DNA of 64,000 nucleotides from Hexactinellida sp. DTS-2022 (lineage: Eukaryota > Porifera > Hexactinellida). Positions within the stretch are counted from its first letter, which is position 1. Each line of letters begins with the position of its first letter. The position numbers and the translations under genes were made by a program. Positions 46,589 to 58,867 of this stretch are shown one piece after another. The notes under the pieces are model-generated. The model did not search any database, was not told the DNA's origin, and saw nothing but the letters and a program-made list of their open reading frames with translations. The stretch is from positions 11,718,001-11,782,000 of the forward strand of contig JAPNXP010000002.1 in NCBI GenBank assembly GCA_028753945.1, given 5' to 3'.

Positions 46589-47625
46589 GCCCGAAACCTT
46601 TCCGGATTTTTCACTTAAGTTCCAAATTAAATGCTCTAAGCGGGTGCGGTAGGAACTGAAACAGCTAGAAAACTGTAAATTACAACGAGCACTGCTCTTA
46701 CGACTAATTTTGAACGTTTAATGTTGTAGACGACCACGGGAAAAATGGTTCTAAAATCGTGGCCGACGATTTTGTATATAGATGGTAGCGGCGCCGTCTC
46801 ACTTTAAAACCGAAAATATCCCCTCGTGCCACTTTTAAAATGATATGCAGCGCCTGCTGAGAAAGTAATAATTTCTAACCTAGAATAAACATATCATTAG
46901 TCAAATAAATCAAAGTGTAAATTATCAACAACTATTTGGGTGAAAATTGCCGAATCCCTTGTCAAGAACTATAACTAGGGATGTCAACTTTTATCTGTTT
47001 GTAACATTTTTATTTTATTTTTCTTTAAAGGGCAAAGAACAACAAACTTTCCCGTATGGGTAGAAAACTTAAATATAAGTATCATGTTGTCCAACAAGCA
47101 TGGAACGCTTATTTGAGGAGAGTAGACATTGATTTTACTACCAACTTTACGTGCCCCAGCTGCAAGGATAAGCCACCGATCATCATTTTGATGGCATAGT
47201 TATGGGCACAACTAGGGCAATCGAAGAAACAAAATCACATATAGATACTACCCAACTATTACCTCTTATTCCTATCGAAAGAGCGAATTCTAATCTCTGA
47301 TATCAATATTCGAAACCATTTAGCTGAATACACAAGAATTGGACTTAGCGACTCATCATTTAATCGAGTTTTAAACGATATAAAGATGCCAGAATTTGTT
47401 GAATACTTAAAATTCACTTTTGAATCTCATAGTTCTCGTGCTTTCGTTAGTCCATTTTATTCCAGTGCTTCAGCAGTTATAAAGCTATTTCTCTCACATA
47501 ATCTATATGCGCAATATTTCGATTTTCAGCAGTATCTAACTTTGAGCGACAGATTATAGTTAAACTAGCACTGGGAGAATCAATTGACATTAGTGAAGTA
47601 AGAGAGGTATACACCAGGATGTATA

Positions 47626-47887
47626 CCTTATTTCCCCGAATAAGCGCCGGGGGCTTGAATATGCGCCGGGTCAATAAAAATGACATTGGTATGATAAAAA
47701 AAATTGCACATTAGTTGATTACTGTAATGTAATTCGATTGATTTTGGCTACTTCGGTAGGTATACTGTTGGTGGAAACCATTAGAACCGACAAAAATATT
47801 ATTATATTCTGGATTTTCACAAAGATTTCAAGATAATTTGGCCCACGAAAACAATAAGCGCCGGGGCGCTTATTCGGGAAAATACGG
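47626..47887 (+). mobile_element. TA-flanked MITE, second copy of the AATAAGCGCC family
   Basis: CCTTATTTCCCCGAATAAGC at the left and GCGCTTATTCGGGAAAATACGG at the right, next to TA (47624-47625, 47888-47889). The interior is inverted relative to 35546-35786. Interrupts the KDZ-like relic; the 87-codon frame at 47838-48101 is a chimera of this MITE and transposase sequence. Confidence 0.8.
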
Positions 47888-48783
47888 TACTTTAGAATTA
47901 TTAGTCAATTCAATCCCGCACTCTCTAAATAAGGATTTAGGCAAAATTATTTTACACAAAAATGTCTCGATGTTACTAACAGCAATTATGAACAAAATTA
48001 AAGTATTATTCAAGAAACCATCTCGAAAGTTGATAGAAAAAGAGGCAAGCGAAACAGACTTATTTCAGTACTTCCCAGCCTTACCAGCAAACTACAAGTA
48101 AGCTTACTGATACAATAATATGACATACTCAGTGTTGTCACTGAGAAAGTTGATTAATTATATTAATTATTGAAAAAAATTTCTTTAATTATCATTGTTA
48201 ATAGGATACCACAGTATGAGAAACTAAAGGAGGACATATGCATACCTACTACTTGTTCCAAAATTTACCCTAAGCACCAAAGATTTTCTCCTGGATTAAT
48301 AGTAATGGCGTGTAAACACAAGTTCTGTTATGGATTTGAAATTTTAACCACTAGGGAGTCAACAGTACTTATATATAACATGCTCATCAGCAAATTTACA
48401 ATCCCACCAGCTGTTATTATTTATGACAACCCTTGTAACTTAAATACAACTTGTATTATAAGGTAACATACTTACTGTTTTTTTCCCTTTAATCCCAAGG
48501 AGACATTTATTTATACTTTCTAATTAGGGACCCTGCATTGTTTCGCAATACAACCTATCTGGTCGAAAGATTTCATAGCAAAAATCATCGCTGCTATCCT
48601 ATTTTCTCTATGAACACCTGGGCTACACATGAAATGAAGAAAGTAAATTCAGAGATTTGTGAGCAATTATTCTCTACCCTTCGAAACATTCAACACAAAT
48701 TGCGTATATGCGCATAGAGAATGTATTCTTTAAACGCGTTATTTTTTAGCTAGTTGGAACAAAAATATTAGTATATAGTATTA

Positions 48784-49312
48784 CAGGGCCGGCCTTAGGG
48801 CAAGGCGAGCAAGGCAGGAGCCTTGGGCCCCGCGGTAGTGGGGCCCCGCACTTCACTCTAATCTTTATTGATATGGGTTCAATTGCTCTAAGGTTAGTAT
48901 ATACTGTACCCGCATATTACTCTTTGAACTTTCCAACCCTAGCGCTTATTCCTACCCATCCGTTTTTTAGGTACCCTAGAGAACAGCCTTTAGAATCTAT
49001 TTTAACTAGATAGAGCTAAATACATATTTATTCCCTAACTGTTAATTCTATGTAGTTTCTCCTTTGTTTAAATCAGGACACCATGCCACCAAAGCGCTTA
49101 CGAGACACTGGTCGAAAGTACATATTAGTACACAGTAGTCAGTAGTTATTCAACTTACATACCCACATAGGTTTATACATTACAGTTAGAAGTAAATGAA
49201 TTTCATTTCTGATCACATGTAACTTATACACTGTATTTACTTTTTGTTTAGGGCCCCGCAAACTGTCTAGCTGGCCTTGTGCCTTGGGCCTCGCAAACTG
49301 TAAGGCCGGCAA
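48784..49312. mobile_element. hAT-type MITE with AGGGCCGGCCTTA ends
   Basis: CAGGGCCGGCCTTAGGGCAA at the left; at the right GCAAACTGTAAGGCCGGC. GGGCCCCGC motifs repeat near both ends. Flanks tagtatta and tagtatac are only partly alike. Right border uncertain by a few bases. Confidence 0.65.
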
Positions 49313-49922
49313 TTAGTATACATCACTTTATGTTTTTGATATTTACCGACAGAACATCAATTTATTATACCATAATTCGCCCAATAAGCGCCTCATTTGA
49401 CGAATAACTAGATAAACATAAAGTTCTAGTCGTACAAGAAGTATCAAATGAAGAGAGTTGATAAATAGATACATTAATAATTTAAGGTTTATTCGTGCAA
49501 GTTACACAGCTAAAACTATTGTAAATGGTTGAGCGTTCAGGAAGCCCTACACATTCATAATGGAACCAGCTATCGCATACGTCACATTGAACTGTGTATC
49601 GAACTGAACTTTCACGTTGATTTACTTAAGCCATAGCCTACTCAAATCAGGCCTCACAATAGAATGGGGATTTTGGACCAGGGATGCGGTCGAAGCCGGA
49701 ATACCAAAATTTTGAAACCTATATTTTGGAATACATTTGTTGAGCTGGTACTTGAAAATAACAAGGCTTTTTTTACAAATTGGGTCATATTTTTTTACAA
49801 ACTAGTTCATGACCGGAAACATTATTTTTAATTTCTGATATTTAAATTCACCTTTAATATATAACATTACATCCTGTTATAAAATCAAATTTTATTTTTA
49901 ATTAATATTCGTATATTATATA

Positions 49923-50109
49923 CAGTGGAACCTCCCATAACGGACACTCCAAATAGCGGACAACCTCTAAATAACGGACAACCCTCGTGGCACGGATTTA
50001 TTTATTTAGCATATGTTTAATAGAAAAGCAACCTCTAAATAGCGGACAACCTCTAAATAACGGACAACGGTTCCGATCCCAAGGTGTCCGTTGTTCAGAG
50101 GCTCTACTG
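49923..50109 (+). mobile_element. TA-flanked Tigger-like MITE, 187 bp
   Basis: CAGTGGAACCTCCCATAACG at the left and TTGTTCAGAGGCTCTACTG at the right, next to TA (49921-49922, 50110-50111). GCGGACAACCTCTAAATA repeats inside. Confidence 0.82.
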
Positions 50110-50180
50110 TATATCTTTATTGCCCCAGTCGATATTTTTCCCGATTTAAACCAGATACTATTTAATTATTATACTCCAGC

Positions 50181-50500
50181 CAGGATTTGATTTAAATCAT
50201 TGATTTAAATCATGATTTAAATCAAAGAAGTCTGATTTAAATCAAAAAAGTAGGACTTTTTTGATTTAAATCAGATTTTTTATGCTATTGTTTTTTGCGA
50301 AAAGAAAAGAAATACATTGATAATGAGTCAAATTACATTGATAATGAGTCACTAACAATGTAATTAATCTATTAGCCAAAGAATATACGCCAGTGTGAAA
50401 TAGATTGCACAAAAAAAAATTAAAATCAAAATTCTGATTTAAATCAAAAAAATCTGATTTTTTTGATTTTTTTAAAAAATCATTATTTTTATCAACCCTG
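50181..50500 (+). mobile_element. hAT MITE with ATTTAAAT palindromes, perfect TSD
   Basis: CAGGATTTGATTTAAATCAT at the left and TTTTTATCAACCCTG at the right. Perfect 8-bp TSD actccagc (50173-50180, 50501-50508). Made mainly of GATTTAAATC units in both orientations. It sits 10 bp upstream of the THAP start codon at 50511. Confidence 0.85.
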
Positions 50501-50510
50501 ACTCCAGCAG

Positions 50511-52320
50511 ATGCCAACTAGTTGTTCGGCACATAAATCTGAAGAAAGGATTACTCTTTTCAAGATGCCCCAGAAACCAGACCAAATCAGACACGCTTGG
50601 GCTCGGGCACTCCGCAGAGATGATATAGATCAACTAAAGGCTGTATACGTTTGCGTGAAGCATTTTAGGGATGAAGATATCGAGTAGACACACAGGGTTA
50701 CCAATGGAGTCGGTACTTTTAAGGAAATTCATAGGCATCGGAGCTGCAGCGGCTGGGGCGGCCATGGCGCCCCACTTTTTTGTTGAAATTAAAAGAATAC
50801 TGCATATTGGCCGAGGATGTCCTCGGCCACCTTCAGATCAATTTCTACTCTTCGTCGAACCACTTTCTTAGGAACAAATAATATACTTATGACGAAAAGT
50901 GGAGCGGCCTAGCGGTCACCCATTTCTAGGCCCGTTTTGGTCGCTCACTAACTCTGTTAAAATAAAATTATGGCCGCCCCACTTTTATTTTGCTTCCGAC
51001 GCCTCTGGAAATTCCAAGAGTTAACCCCAAGCTGAAAGATGGTGCTGTATCAGTTTTTCTACCGGATGTCCTCTTGCTATTGTCAATCTGCAACAAAGCG
51101 GAGTCACCTGTCTCTCGACTCTAAAGAAGATGAATTACTCAATCAAGCTTTGACACTTAGCTTGAAAACTGATACAGAATAGAATGAGAAGTTCAAGATT
51201 ACAAGTTTTCAGGATCTCCAAGATATGTGAACATTTATTTCTATACCTAAAACTTGGTCATTATGGTACCCAGTAGAACATAGCTTAATTTTTATGCGTC
51301 ATAATTTGGAGAATTCTCGTATCCTCGTTGATATTTATTTGTAGTAAAATTCGATCTTTCCATAAAGGCATTTTGTGAAAATGAGACATTTCCACTTTCG
51401 TTAAGTTGCCTCAGTGATATTCGACATCTTGAGTCTGTTCTGAATGAACTGTCTTTTACGCCTCATCACTGTCAATCATCTTTGAAATCTGACTCAACTA
51501 CTGCGTCCCATGTATCTTCAGCAAAGCTCACATCCAACAAGCCATCGATATTATGCATACCACTTAGGATTTAGAAACATCCGAGTCTCCAGAACTTAAT
51601 CGACTTCAATTCATTCAATGCCAGCTAGAAAATAGTCTTGTTCCCAAAAATCGACGTAGATACAACATACTCACTCAAATTCTCTCTCTCAAAACTCATG
51701 TTATATCTCCTGCTTGTTATAAGTATCTCCAGCATATGTCTTGTCTATCCCTTCCTCACTTCAATACTTTGGAAAAACTGTATTCTTCCTTTGGGCTCGA
51801 AAACGAATTCTTTCCATTCCTTAGGCAAGCAACGCATTCTTTTTCTATTGGATAAAAGCATGTTATTCTCCAAATGGATGAAATTCACGTAAAACCCAAT
51901 ATATCATACAAGGGATGCAAAATTATTGGTCCCAATATATGTCCTGATGATCTTACGAAAACTGTATTCGCTATCATGGTCTCGAGTCTTCAGAAAAAAT
52001 GGTCCTGCATTGTTCGTCTATTGCCATGTGCATCTTTATCTGCAGAGAAGATATTTACCATTGTCAAATCTTGTATTCGAGATGTTGAGGCTTGTGGCTT
52101 ATTAGTTGAGATCATTTCAACGGACAACTACCCACTTAACGTGAAACTCTTTAAGTTGTTCTCTCCTGTTGGTGATCTGGAAATTAAGGTACCCCATCCT
52201 TGTGATAATAGTAGAGTCCTTTTTCTTACATTTGATTTCGACAATAGTCAATTAACATGTCCAAGTTACGAATTTTATAACCTTTTGAATTCGATATACT
52301 ATAATCTGGAAGAAGAATAG
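50511..52320 (+). pseudogene. THAP/P-element-like transposase, second copy
   Basis: ATG at 50511 opens a THAP finger: MPTSCSAHKS, RITLFKMPQKPDQIRHAW and VYVCVKHFRDEDIE, then a stop at 50685. A MITE (about 50725-51007) interrupts the gene. After it come IPRVNPKLKDGAVS, then RLQFIQCQLEN-like text near 51600, ISPACYKYLQ, LPHFNTLEKLYSSFGLENEF and, in the last frame (51874-52320), MDEIHVKPNISYKGCKIIG, IISTDNYPLNVKLFKLFSP and VLFLTFDF. QMDEIHVK and STDNYP carry Asp residues in the RNase H-fold of P-element/THAP9-type transposases. The closing 148-codon frame is intact, but the rest has stops and frame changes. Confidence 0.72.
50725..51007. mobile_element. GC-rich MITE inserted in the THAP gene
   Basis: The interior has GGGGCGGCCATGGCGCC near the left and GGCCGCCCCACTTTTATTTTG at the right, ending GACGCCTCTG. 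Flanks gaaattca (left) and gaaattcc (right) agree at 7 of 8 bases. Exact left border uncertain. Confidence 0.6.
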
Positions 52321-54830
52321 GGAATCCTTAAAAACTAAGCTTCACATATAAATCAGAAATGATTTATACACTCCATAACTGTAGCTACACCTGAATGTAT
52401 TTCAACCCGAAAAATAATAAGATATGTTTCAGTAGAATAATGAAAAGATAAAAGCCTGCTGTCATTTAGAGATAGAAGGGTATATTGATGGGATAGGGTT
52501 GAGTTTCATATTTAGCCTAGTCCTTAATGGATGGGTAACTATATTTTTTCTTCACAATGTTGGATGCAAATTCGTGAAGACTGAGTAATTGTGAAAGCTT
52601 CTCAATTCAAAAACTTAACCCATTTCTGTCGAAGCTCATCATGCTTTGGAAAGGCAAACATAACTTTACTAGGTCCATTGGAATATCCAGAATGACAATG
52701 TACGACAGAGCATTTGAAAGGCATAAGATATTGAGATCTAAAGATTGATTAGGAAAAGTTTTATCAGGAAGTCAGAAATACACATATTGCTATAATACGG
52801 ATATTATTTATATACATGTCACGGTCGGATTTTAAATTTATTATATTCGAAATCTCAAATTCGTGGATCCTCAATTTCGACGGTAACATATCTATATTAT
52901 TAAAACCGATTGTTGTGTGTGTGTGTTTGTTTTTTTGTCCAGATTGTATTAAAGTGATGGGGGAATAGAAACTGCATTTAATATTCAGATATAAACTATC
53001 TTTCAAAGTGATTATAGGTAAAAAGTATGCTGATTTCGAATTTCGCATTTATAAATTTATAATATGAATATTTGTTGTTGTTTACAAAAAAAGGTAAACA
53101 AATTAATCAAATTTAAAATCGACCCAGAAATTAGCTTCAAAGGGGAATTATTGAAATGGTTAAAGGGATGTATATAACTATGCCAAATTTTTACTATGTA
53201 ATCAATTGTTTAGTGAGGAGTAAGGCAGCATAGCGGTCGTTAAATGGAAGTGCATAGCACCGATGTAACAAAGCGATCGAGCCCGAACGTATTTTCAAGA
53301 ATGAATATAATATATTTTCTAAGTATAAGGTTGTGTTAAAATAATCTTTAGTTTTTTAGGTAGAAGCCAATTTGCAATTTGAATATCGTATATTACTATA
53401 CCTATATTGAAGAACATTCATAAGTGCAAAATAAATAAATAAACGATTGGTGTACAGTACATTTTAATACATTGTAGACAAATATGTCAATTTAAAATAA
53501 ACTAGAAGTTGCTGACGTCATCATTAAATGGCGCCTAAACCGCAGTTCTGAAAATCTCATAAAACTATTAATGGATTTACCATACTCTATTACCCTATAT
53601 TAAGTCAAATTCACAACTTCTATAAGCATGGATTGTATTAGAGTGAAAATCAAAAACTGGCCTTCGTTGGTCGGCTGCTTACCCATCTGTATTAAATAGT
53701 AGTCTATGGGGTAACATAGACAGGTATAAACTAAAATTCCAATAGCTTATTCTTACCATACGTACACATTGATAATTAGCGAATCCACAACCCTGACTCG
53801 ATGATTCGCGAGTCATCGAGTCAATCAAATGACTCGTGAAACGCCCTGGAAATATGGATGCCACCAATATAGCTCCGTGCATTTTAGAAGATTAACTCGA
53901 AATTGACCACGCTCACTCTTTCATTTGGGTGAAAGAGACGACTAGGAAAAACGTGATAATAAAATGGCCCTGGAGATGATATTGTTGAATTTGACCAGGA
54001 CAAGGACACTCTAAACGCTTAGCCTTTAATCCCTCCAATAAACGAGGATTTTAATGCATTACAAATCGTATTTTCTCAGTTTGCGATCCCTCTGCGTTCA
54101 GAGAAAACAAATGTACTTAACCGAGTTTTTTAACCCTTGTAATATTTTAGAATTTATCTAAGGTTCTATCTGGGGTGCGAATAATTAGCACCTGTAATAG
54201 TATAACTCAAAATCCATCTAAACTTAAAATTCAATCAATATTATATTATATTATCCTGGAATTGACTATACTGTTAATTATTTTTCCTCATGTTTAAGAT
54301 TTATAATCATAATTATGGGTGAGTAATAAATAATTAGTACAAAAGAGAAATGAAATTAATCAAAAAATCACCATTTATCGTCTAAAACTACAATTTTGAG
54401 AGTACTACATATTTTTTGTTGTTGATGCGATTCAGTTTGCGCTATCAATAACATATACGTCAACTATATACTCCATTTGTGGCTATCTGATACCAAAATG
54501 TATATTACCCCTAAACTTACTCTTTTGCCCACATGTGCTGAGAAGACCACATTTAATAACGTTATTAAAAACCGAATTGGAAGAATTACGGACAGACACC
54601 AACGTGAGCGACGTGGGAAAGTAAGCAGGAAATTATCCTCCAACAGAATAATGTTCGGCCCTAAGTCAGTGTTCTATCTAACAATGCAATCTGAAGTTTG
54701 GGATGCGAATGTCTCCCGCACCCTGCCTATAGTTCAGAACTGAATCCAAGTGATACTAGCTCTTCGGACAGTCCCTTAATGTAATCCTTTTTAAGGGCTT
54801 TAGTACCTTGAGGTCGGTGGTAGAACTGCG
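52321..54830. other. Intergenic with a foldback-arm fragment
   Basis: About 53512-53720 is a diverged arm of the 38458-39242 foldback family. A GT-rich microsatellite lies near 52910-52930. Short frames, e.g. 54477-54743, have no family I can name. Confidence 0.45.
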
Positions 54831-54837
54831 GGGAAGG

Positions 54838-54931
54838 GTACCCAAAGAATATTTCGCCACAGGGATTGACAAGCTTCCAGAAAGGTGGGAGCGATGCATA
54901 AAACTCAAGTGGAGTACATTGAAGATTTGAT
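54838..54931 (+). pseudogene. Mariner transposase C-terminal scrap
   Basis: Reads EYFATGIDKLPERWERCIKL, followed by a few residues and a stop. This resembles the common end of mariner transposases (F..GI..LPERW..CI...G.YFE). Nothing further upstream can be aligned by eye. Confidence 0.4.
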
Positions 54932-55306
54932 AGTGATTTAGCAATTATTCTGATAGTATGCTCGTTTCGTTTCTGATAGATGACTAGTCTTATTAATTAT
55001 GGGGCAATCCTTGAGGTGTTCTAATGAGCAGAATATATTTTATCTAATATTTTGTGTAGCATAATGGATTTCATATTGCCATGTTCAAACATTAGCGATA
55101 TTAGTTAAAAGAACTTTGACTAGAATATTTGAATTCAGCATTCAAAATAACCTCTAGAAACTTAATAAGTATCTACTATACGTATCCAATATACAACAAT
55201 CCTTGAAACATTAAAGAATGGAGGTAGATAAGCATTATTTTTTGTTCAACGAAATTTATTCCCTCGTTTCAGAAAATGTCAATCATAAAATACAATAGAT
55301 ATAAAA

Positions 55307-56991
55307 TCACACTTTACCAAGAATATAATCAATAAAAATCTGTTCTTCCTGTATTTTTTGAAAATGAAATAGTATTTCTCGACGATATAGATCTATTGTA
55401 TTCATTTGATGATGAAGCTCGTCCAAAGTATACAAGCCACTCTTTATTATTTTTCCTTTATCAATCTGAGGTAGAAAGTAACAGGTGTGAAATTCTGATC
55501 GAAGAAAATCCATTACATTTGGATAATCAAGTAGAACCTCAAGGAGTACACGCTTTTCCAGGACCCAAATACTACAAAATCCTTTCGAAATTGCAGTTTC
55601 CTCCCTCCTTCGACCAATAAAATCAAAATTTATCACACAACTTTCACCAAAAAAGTCTCCTTTTGTTAATTCTATAGATTGAAAACCTTCTGAATTGCCA
55701 AGACACTCGGATTTTGTTAATTGTACCCTACCTTCTCTAATAATATACATATCATTCCCTACATGACCTTCCCTATAAATGTTTTCTTCAGGGAGAAGAG
55801 TTTGGGTTTTCATATGTAGTATCAATTCTATTTGATAACTCAAAGGTTGTTTACGAAACAAGAAGTTGTTTTCAAGCAAATGCCTATTTGCTGAAAAAGC
55901 TATCTGGGCACGCAGTTTCTTTGGGAGGTTTTCCAGGATTTCATGTTCATCCACCCCTTTCTTCGATATCCACTGGTGATCGAATAATTTAACAACCATA
56001 TATTGAAGGTTTTGTTCAATAGAAAATTTAGACATATATTGCTTGATATTATCAAGTCGAGTAGTAAATCTAGTACGATTTACATTCAATGTTTGTATTG
56101 TATTACCTACTTCACCAATGAGAGTTGCATAAAGGTAAATACCACATAATAAGAGGAGAATTACGATTAAATGTTCAGGATTTGTAATTGGACTAGGAAC
56201 CTCACCAATAGTAGTTACTATTTGTGTCCCCCAATGCAAACTATGGAAATATTGTTGCCACACACCACCAAATGCAAGTTTTATCTTAATAAACGAGTTG
56301 GTAAGTGTATCATTGTAACCAGGATATACCCAATTATTATTTTCAAATCCAATTATCAATGATAAACCAAAGTATAGGCATGCAACAATGTGGATCCAAT
56401 TAAGAAGGGTAACAAAGAGTGAAATTATCTCAATTATAGATGGATTATCACTTCGAGCTTCTAGTCTACTAAAGAAATGTCTAATTCTATAGTACTTGAG
56501 AAATCGTAACACTCTTAAGCCAATTATTATGTTATAATATGGAAAAATGTGAGAATTAATCAAAAATAAGTAATCCAATGGTAAAATTGATATAACATCA
56601 ATGAGTATTGCTTTGTCAACCAAAATATATTGTTTAGAAAGGGAGGAGATAGTTGATACCAAATATCCCTGATGGAGAAATCCAGTTCTCATTTGTACAA
56701 CCAAGTCTAATATATAATATATATCAGCAAACACATCAAGAATTAGAAAATATGACCAATATCTCTCTTGAACATAAGGAAATACAATTCTGAAAGTCAC
56801 AAAGGCCACATTATATAGATAAATCATTGAAAGCAAAAACAACCAGTGCAAAATTCCTGAATCATGTGGATTAAATATAGACTTTATTTCCAAAAGTTTA
56901 AAGATACTTGAGAATGTAATTGAACTCGATTTGTCAAAACATGTTTCTTTATAATCTTGATCACGGTTAGTAACTAAAGAATTGGACTTAG
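55307..56991 (-). CDS. Cyclic-nucleotide-gated cation channel, main exon (5' incomplete)
   Basis: Membrane channel of the CNG family. With residue 1 at base 56893 (a TTG, not a true start), landmarks are S1 14-34, S2 44-66, S3 91-111, S4 122-141 (RVLRFLKYYRIRHFF, basic every third residue), S5 153-180, pore 215-235 with TTIGE at 227-231 (CNG-type; K-channel GYG absent), S6 241-268, C-linker to about 345 and a cyclic-nucleotide-binding domain 350-465. The phosphate-binding cassette keeps FGE (415-417) and Arg 428-430, but the Thr usual after the RR pair is Glu. A C-terminal helix (485-520) may be the trimerisation zipper. The frame runs on upstream to a TAA near 56990 without an ATG, next to an AAACTAAG acceptor, so at least one 5' exon lies beyond 56992. 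A single long exon with no stops suggests a living gene. Confidence 0.88.
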
Positions 56992-57828
56992 TTTAAAATA
57001 AGCATTAAGTTACAATGTTCTTCATTTTTATTGGAACTATGGCTTTGTTATCTCAAATATTACAATCTTAAAGCTATATAGGTGTAAGGTGTTCTTAACA
57101 AGTAGTACACACAGACCTCCGTCATCCGGACCTCCCATAAACGGGTAACTCCCTAAATTGGGCACCCTTTTAGTGTAAGAAAAACTAAATATGTTTTCAT
57201 TTAATCAATAATGGAGTTTAATGACAAAACTATATACCAGATACAGATCTTAAATTATCCACAACCCGTTAAAAACATCAGTATTCATTTTGAATGAATT
57301 TAGAAAAATATAGATTATTCACTTTGGAATTCCATCAGGCCTTCATATAGCCCAGTGGCGGATTAGGGCGGAGCACAGGGGTACGTGCTCCCCACCCTTG
57401 AAATTTTTTACCAATGTAATATGTGCAAAATTAGGTCCCCCTTACCATCACTCGCTCCGATCCCCCCTTACCCAATCCTGGATCCGACCCTGTACCCCTA
57501 AGAGAGCCGTGTACCTAGATGATGCCTGAATTCCATGTGTACCAGCCAATTTAATTCTCAGTTACGGGTATCCTCCGGACCATAGTGAATTCATCCATAA
57601 AATTTTGTACATTCAGAATCAATTTCCATAATGAAATTGTATTTATATAGCAATGAAATCAAGAAGTTACAGTCTGGATTCTAGATATAAATTTCATGTT
57701 GATAGTATGTATCATTATATGAATAGAATTCGTACAAGTTTGATTACGATCTTAATATCACAACAGAATTGTTGAAATAGATTATATTTAGATCAGTTAT
57801 TCCAATTCATATTATTCATTACCATGAT
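56992..57828. other. Upstream of the channel: MITE fragments
   Basis: About 57111-57175 (CCGGACCTCCCATAAACGGG) and 57560-57590 (TACGGGTATCCTCCGGACC) look like two ends of a degenerate Tigger-like element. About 57350-57495 (CAGTGGCGGATTAGGGCGG ...) is a hAT-type MITE fragment. The missing first exon of the channel was not found. Confidence 0.45.
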
Positions 57829-58797
57829 CAAGGGTGGGATTGGTTAGGGGGCGCTGCATTAGTTCGAATCGAATTTGACTATGTAGGCGTTAGTTCGAAT
57901 AGAATTTGACTATGTAGGCGTTAGTTTGAATCGTATTTGACTATGTAGGCGTTAGTTCGAATCGTATTTGACTATTTAGGCGTTAGTTCGAATCGTATTT
58001 GACTATGTAGGCGTTAGTTCGAATCAAATTTGACTATGTAGGCGTTAGTTCGAATCGTATTTGACTATGTAGGCGTTAGTTCGAATCGTATTTGACTATG
58101 TAGGCGTTAGTTCGAATCGTATTTGACTATGTAGGCGTTAGTTCAAATAAAATAATTTAAATAGACCGACAGTGGCTATTGCTCACTATTTCTAGATGAA
58201 ACATGATTCCACATGTCCATTTTAATTATTTAAGATAATATTATTAAATCAAAGAAAAAACAATTAATTATTTAATAAATATTTGTAGTCTACTTGCAAT
58301 TGGAGTGCGGCATGTTGGACATGGCTGACTAACGCCTATATAGTCAAATTCTATTCGAACTAACGCCTACACATAGTCAAATTCTATTCGAACTAGCGCC
58401 TACATAGTCAAATACGATTCGAACTAACGCCTATATACAGGATTCACACTAACGCCTACATACAGATTCGAACTAATGCATACACCCCGGTTGGTTAACC
58501 GATCTGAGGCTACGGTTACAATTTGATTTATCGCCACGATTAACCGGTTAACCGCCCATCCTACTCAATACAATAAATCCTTTATTATAATTTGATTATA
58601 CTACAGAATATTACTCAGCTGTATAAATATAACCGCCTAAGTGTATTAACTGATAAATTTCGTGCTTCAGGTAAATTTAAATCAATATTGTCTAAGAAAA
58701 TTTATAAAGTGGTGATGATAATAGATTTAGGACTAACATATTCTGATAAAATTCAAAGATTTTAATACATTATGCATTAATTTCCCAATTAACTGTA
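57829..58797 (-). mobile_element. CAAGG-type MITE, inverted and interrupted copy
   Basis: CAAGGGTGGGATTGGTTA (57829-57846) continues, after a 642-bp insertion, at GGTTGGTTAACCGATCTGAG (58489 on). It then follows the 46201-46588 element in reverse complement to about 58797, where similarity stops before the other terminus. Confidence 0.75.
57847..58488. mobile_element. Foldback element whose arms are inverted tandem arrays
   Basis: The left arm holds about 9.5 copies of a 31-bp unit (TAGGCGTTAGTTCGAATCGT + ATTTGACTATG; 57860-58150). The right arm (58330-58475) holds about five decayed copies in the opposite orientation. They enclose about 180 bp of AT-rich sequence. Ends GGGGGCGCTGCATTAG and CTAATGCATACACCCC. 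Flanks gattggtta (57838-57846) and ggttggtta (58489-58497) agree at 8 of 9 bases, which suggests a 9-bp TSD as in MULE-type insertions. Confidence 0.78.
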
Positions 58798-58867
58798 TGT
58801 AAGTCCTGTAAATGAAAGGGCACTTTAACTGCTCTAGCTTTATCGGAGGATTTGCTACCTTTAGTAT

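Larger units (their letters stand above)
44621..48760 (+). pseudogene. KDZ-like transposase with cysteine clusters, multi-exon relic
   Basis: ATG at 44621. Exon 1 (44621-45044) is followed by a GTCAGT donor, then an exon from 45340 (NFCKECNSLTCLHFRAFEKC). Next comes an exon around 45530-45926 with RRKRWYCDTCPKVCTLKN, ending at CAAAG|GTATGT. Further pieces: CCGPCNCKN near 46022; FTCPSCKDKPPIIIL near 47145, then VMGTTRA after a frame slip; RRFSPGLIVMACKHKFCYGF-like text near 48270; VIIYDNPCNLN near 48420; TTYLVERFHSKNH and VNSEICEQLFSTLRN near 48550-48690. Cys clusters before a DDE core with YDNxCNL, RFHxxNHxC and NSEICEQ are what I recall for KDZ-like transposases and the related cysteine clusters of HMGXB3-type proteins. 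Interrupted by three MITE-type insertions and by frameshifts. Confidence 0.55.

Noticed and set aside
54477-54743. 88-codon ORF as a gene
   Set aside because: No domain recognised and no supporting neighbours; the mariner scrap just downstream suggests transposon debris.
55396-55620. Plus-strand ORF opposite the channel
   Set aside because: Shadow frame of the channel's C-terminal coding sequence.
57860-58475. CRISPR-like array
   Set aside because: The 31-bp units are joined without unique spacers, occur in opposite orientations on the two arms and lie in a eukaryotic genome.
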